A stretch of 64,000 bases of DNA from Chryseobacterium jejuense. GTDB lineage: Bacteria; Bacteroidota; Bacteroidia; Flavobacteriales; Weeksellaceae. The notes below the pieces were generated by a model. The model searched no databases. It had not been told where the DNA came from and saw only the letters and a list, made by a program, of their open reading frames with translations. The stretch covers positions 124,001 through 188,000 of the forward strand of contig NZ_JAGIPR010000002.1 in the NCBI RefSeq assembly GCF_017877355.1. Reading direction: 5' to 3'. Within the stretch, counting starts at the first letter, position 1. The number at the start of each line of letters is the position of its first letter. Both the position numbers and the translations under genes were made by a program. This document shows positions 61,619-64,000 of this stretch, piece after piece.

Positions 61619-62839
61619 ATGAAGTACTATTTCGAATTAAGAAAGGATAAAGTAACTCAAGATAGCTTAATGCCTATTCGTGTTTTAATAAAACATGAGA
61701 AGACAATAATCAAACGCAATACTGGTGAAAGTTGTGAGCTTAGATACTGGAATGGATTTAGAGTTTCACCAAACTCTAAAAAAGAAAAATACAATAATCA
61801 TTTAGAAATTAATGAGACATTACAATCTCTTGAGAATAGAATTAATGACGTTTTTCTTTTTTTTAGAGCCAATAAAATTCCATTTAATAAAGAGACTTTT
61901 ATTGAAAAGTTTGATTCCAAAGATGTAGTCGTTTCTAGTTTTGATTTCTTTACTTGTTTTGATGAATTTATTGAGATAGGTAAATTATCCAAAGCTTATA
62001 ATACAACGAAAGCACAGACTACTGTCAAAAATTTTTTAAAGGAATTTGAAAATGATACTAATTACAAAATTGAATTTGAATCAATAAACGATCGTTTTTT
62101 TGAAGAATTATCCAGGTACTGCTTTATTGAAAGAGAAATAAAAAATAACTATTTTGCTAAGATTATTGCTGTATTGAAAACAATGCTCCGATTCTGTATT
62201 AAGAAAGGATATCATAATAAAAGAGACTTTGAGGATTTTAAGGCTACGGAGCATGATATTGATATTATATACCTAACATTTGATGAGCTTTTAAAGTTAA
62301 ATAATCATGATTTCGATAATGATAGACTAAGCCATGTTCGTGATTTCTATTGTATGGGTTGCTTTACAGGCTTAAGGTTTTCTGATTTAGCAAAGCTCCA
62401 TCTAGCCAATATTTCGGAGGATCATATTGTACTATCTATACAGAAGACGAAAACACAAAATCATGCTATAAAGATAAATAAGTACGCTAAAGCGATTCTT
62501 GATAAATATAAGGATACAATCTATGAGCCATTACCTTCAATTTCCCAACAGAAATTTAACGATTATATAAAGGAATGTTGTGAAAAGGCAGAGATTGATA
62601 CAATGACAACTATAAATTGGTTTGTAGGTTCTAAAAAAGTTTCCAAAACAGTCCCCAAATTTGAGCTTATCAGTAGCCATACAGCCAGAAAGACCTTTAT
62701 AACCAACTCTCTTCTATTAGGTATGGAACCAAAAGCAATTAAGAAGATTGCAAATATTAAGAAAGATGCTGTTTTGGATAAATATATGAAAGTTACTGAA
62801 GCGTTTACTGATGATCAAATGGATAAAGCATGGAAATAA
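61619..62839 (+). CDS. Tyrosine recombinase/integrase of a mobile element, with an altered active site
   Basis: 406 residues with the Bacteroidetes phage-integrase layout: an Arm-type N-terminus (YYFELRKDKVTQDSLMPIRV), a SAM-like core-binding domain (about 105-210) and a catalytic domain (about 215-400). Arg253 (TGLRFSDL), a Lys in IQKTKTQ, His354/Arg357 (HTARKTF) and the nucleophile Tyr389 (DKYMKV) are in place. The usual GH(K) motif before Tyr is here NIK, so the third conserved His/Trp is replaced by Ile380. The gene is intact, and a second gene overlaps its end. Confidence 0.9.
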   Translation: MKYYFELRKDKVTQDSLMPIRVLIKHEKTIIKRNTGESCELRYWNGFRVSPNSKKEKYNNHLEINETLQSLENRINDVFLFFRANKIPFNKETFIEKFDSKDVVVSSFDFFTCFDEFIEIGKLSKAYNTTKAQTTVKNFLKEFENDTNYKIEFESINDRFFEELSRYCFIEREIKNNYFAKIIAVLKTMLRFCIKKGYHNKRDFEDFKATEHDIDIIYLTFDELLKLNNHDFDNDRLSHVRDFYCMGCFTGLRFSDLAKLHLANISEDHIVLSIQKTKTQNHAIKINKYAKAILDKYKDTIYEPLPSISQQKFNDYIKECCEKAEIDTMTTINWFVGSKKVSKTVPKFELISSHTARKTFITNSLLLGMEPKAIKKIANIKKDAVLDKYMKVTEAFTDDQMDKAWK

Positions 62840-64000
62840 ACAAGTTGAATTTTACGAGATATTTATATAATTCTGAAGTGGCTCAAGTCACTTTAAATGA
62901 ATATTTCTATGAGAATGCTGGTGTTTTAAATATGCTTGAAAAGTATGAGGACATTTCTTATTTAGATTTATCCTCACAGTTTTTTTTCTTATACCGAGAG
63001 AGAGAAAAATTTATCCATAATAACAGTCATTTTTTAAATTCCAATTTACAACATTTACAATCTGTTTTTGGACTTTTAGTCACATATGAAGCCAAACTGT
63101 ATAATAAGGATGCCTCAGGTGTTTTTACGAAGTATGAATTGGCGAAAGGCGAATATTATTACCCAATTTCACTAACAGATTATTTTTTTCCAATCAAAGT
63201 TAATTTTGAATATGAAATAAAAAATATAAATGATGTAATTAATTATATCTATTTATTTCTAAGTATAGAAATCTTAAGAATAATAAATCTGATACTTCAG
63301 AGGTATCAAAGTTCTAATTACGGAAAATTAAGTTTGATGGGAAACTTTCAAAGTTTTAATGATAGAGAATTACTATTAATTTTTCCTTTTTTATTTAAAA
63401 ATTTAGATGAATTAAAGAATGAGATCAAGCAGATTTTTGAAGAACAAGAGTTTGAAACAATTTTTGATGAAAAATTCGAAATTTTAAAAAATAAATTTAA
63501 TAATATACTTGATGAAATTTCTCATAGAACAAAATATAACTATTTAAAATATTTCAATTTCTTTGAATTCAGAAAGAAAGGTTTGGATTTATATGATGAA
63601 AATGACGTAGTAGAAGAATATTTGAAAAGATTTAATTTCCCCCAAAAAGAAGCAGATTATTATATTACATTCTATAGAATATCGAATGATTTTCAGTTAC
63701 CTAATATTGATTTTTTACAGGATTTTGACCTAGAAATTAACATTGAAAATTCTTGGCTTATAAATGAAGCTTTTCCGTCAAAATTTAAAACTGCATCTAC
63801 AGAATCTCGTATAAAGACAATAGAAAACAGCTTGGGAAATCTAAGTCTGAAATCTAATTTGGAAATAATAATAGATACAAAAGAAGTCATAAAATTATTC
63901 GATAAATTTATTGATTTAACATTCTCTGGTGTAAAGCAACCGGAATTTAAAAAAGTATTTTCAGAACTAGTTTATTTTATAAAAAATGAAAATGCTATTG
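62830..64000 (+). CDS. Unknown protein coupled to the integrase (cut by window edge)
   Basis: At least 390 residues, frame open to the edge. ATG 62830 overlaps the integrase stop by 10 nt, so the two are probably co-translated. Highly AT-rich, rich in Phe, Asn, Ile and Lys; mostly helical. Aromatic helices near residues 130-160 (NDVINYIYLFLSIEILRIIN) are not clearly membrane-spanning. No domain recognised. As cargo of the integrative element it could be part of its accessory functions; I see no motif to say more. Confidence 0.75.
   Translation, partial: MEINKLNFTRYLYNSEVAQVTLNEYFYENAGVLNMLEKYEDISYLDLSSQFFFLYREREKFIHNNSHFLNSNLQHLQSVFGLLVTYEAKLYNKDASGVFTKYELAKGEYYYPISLTDYFFPIKVNFEYEIKNINDVINYIYLFLSIEILRIINLILQRYQSSNYGKLSLMGNFQSFNDRELLLIFPFLFKNLDELKNEIKQIFEEQEFETIFDEKFEILKNKFNNILDEISHRTKYNYLKYFNFFEFRKKGLDLYDENDVVEEYLKRFNFPQKEADYYITFYRISNDFQLPNIDFLQDFDLEINIENSWLINEAFPSKFKTASTESRIKTIENSLGNLSLKSNLEIIIDTKEVIKLFDKFIDLTFSGVKQPEFKKVFSELVYFIKNENAI

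Overview
The window looks like chromosomal DNA from a Chryseobacterium-like member of the Weeksellaceae (Bacteroidota, Flavobacteriia). The evidence is AT-rich DNA with short UAA-ended genes, TAnnTTTG-type -7 promoter elements in place of Shine-Dalgarno sites, a gldD gliding/T9SS gene, a type A T9SS sorting tail on a large surface protein, LytS/LytTR pairs, M13 peptidases and type VI secretion genes of the Bacteroidetes (T6SSiii) kind. No rRNA, complete tRNA or CRISPR array was seen.

Layout. 1-5.5 kb: a MuiA-like protein (cut by the window edge), a SIMPL-domain protein, a TPR-LytS histidine kinase with a secreted partner, and a LytTR regulator. The three promoters carry 9-bp direct repeats at exactly 21-bp spacing and probably form one small regulon. 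5.5-8.8 kb: lipocalin, a DUF7832-like protein, cinA and a decayed GH18/deacetylase/glycosyltransferase gene. 9-16 kb: three tandem M13 metallopeptidases. 16-19.8 kb: a kinase-fold-like protein, tssB-tssC sheath genes and a lipoprotein. 19.8-30.5 kb: housekeeping genes (mutY, gldD, a PfkB kinase, a SurA-like isomerase, nitronate monooxygenase, a hydrolase, HD and rhodanese proteins, queG, TIGR02117 and SRPBCC proteins). 30.8-36.9 kb: a complete RND efflux operon. 37-41.4 kb: a cold-shock-domain protein, an SDR, lgt and a VIT-type transporter.

41.5-50.4 kb is a T6SS tube/spike/effector island. It has Hcp, VgrG, a DUF2931 lipoprotein, a Tle1-like phospholipase (DUF2235), an unknown linker protein, a PAAR-like/GH19 peptidoglycan hydrolase and several small secreted candidate immunity proteins, one of them broken at two poly-A tracts. 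50.7-58.1 kb holds a second TPR-LytS/LytTR pair and a 1298-residue T9SS-secreted protein with four repeat+FN3 units and a seven-repeat RCC1 propeller.

58.3-64 kb is an accessory region with defence-like debris: a truncated IS1182-type transposase joined to the tail of a UvrD-like helicase, an Mrr-like nuclease gene with one premature stop, an intact YhcG-family PD-(D/E)XK nuclease, an unusual tyrosine recombinase and an unknown coupled gene running off the edge. Two inverted copies of an undescribed MITE-like element (18-bp terminal inverted repeats, 4-bp target duplications) lie at 26.2 and 37.0 kb.
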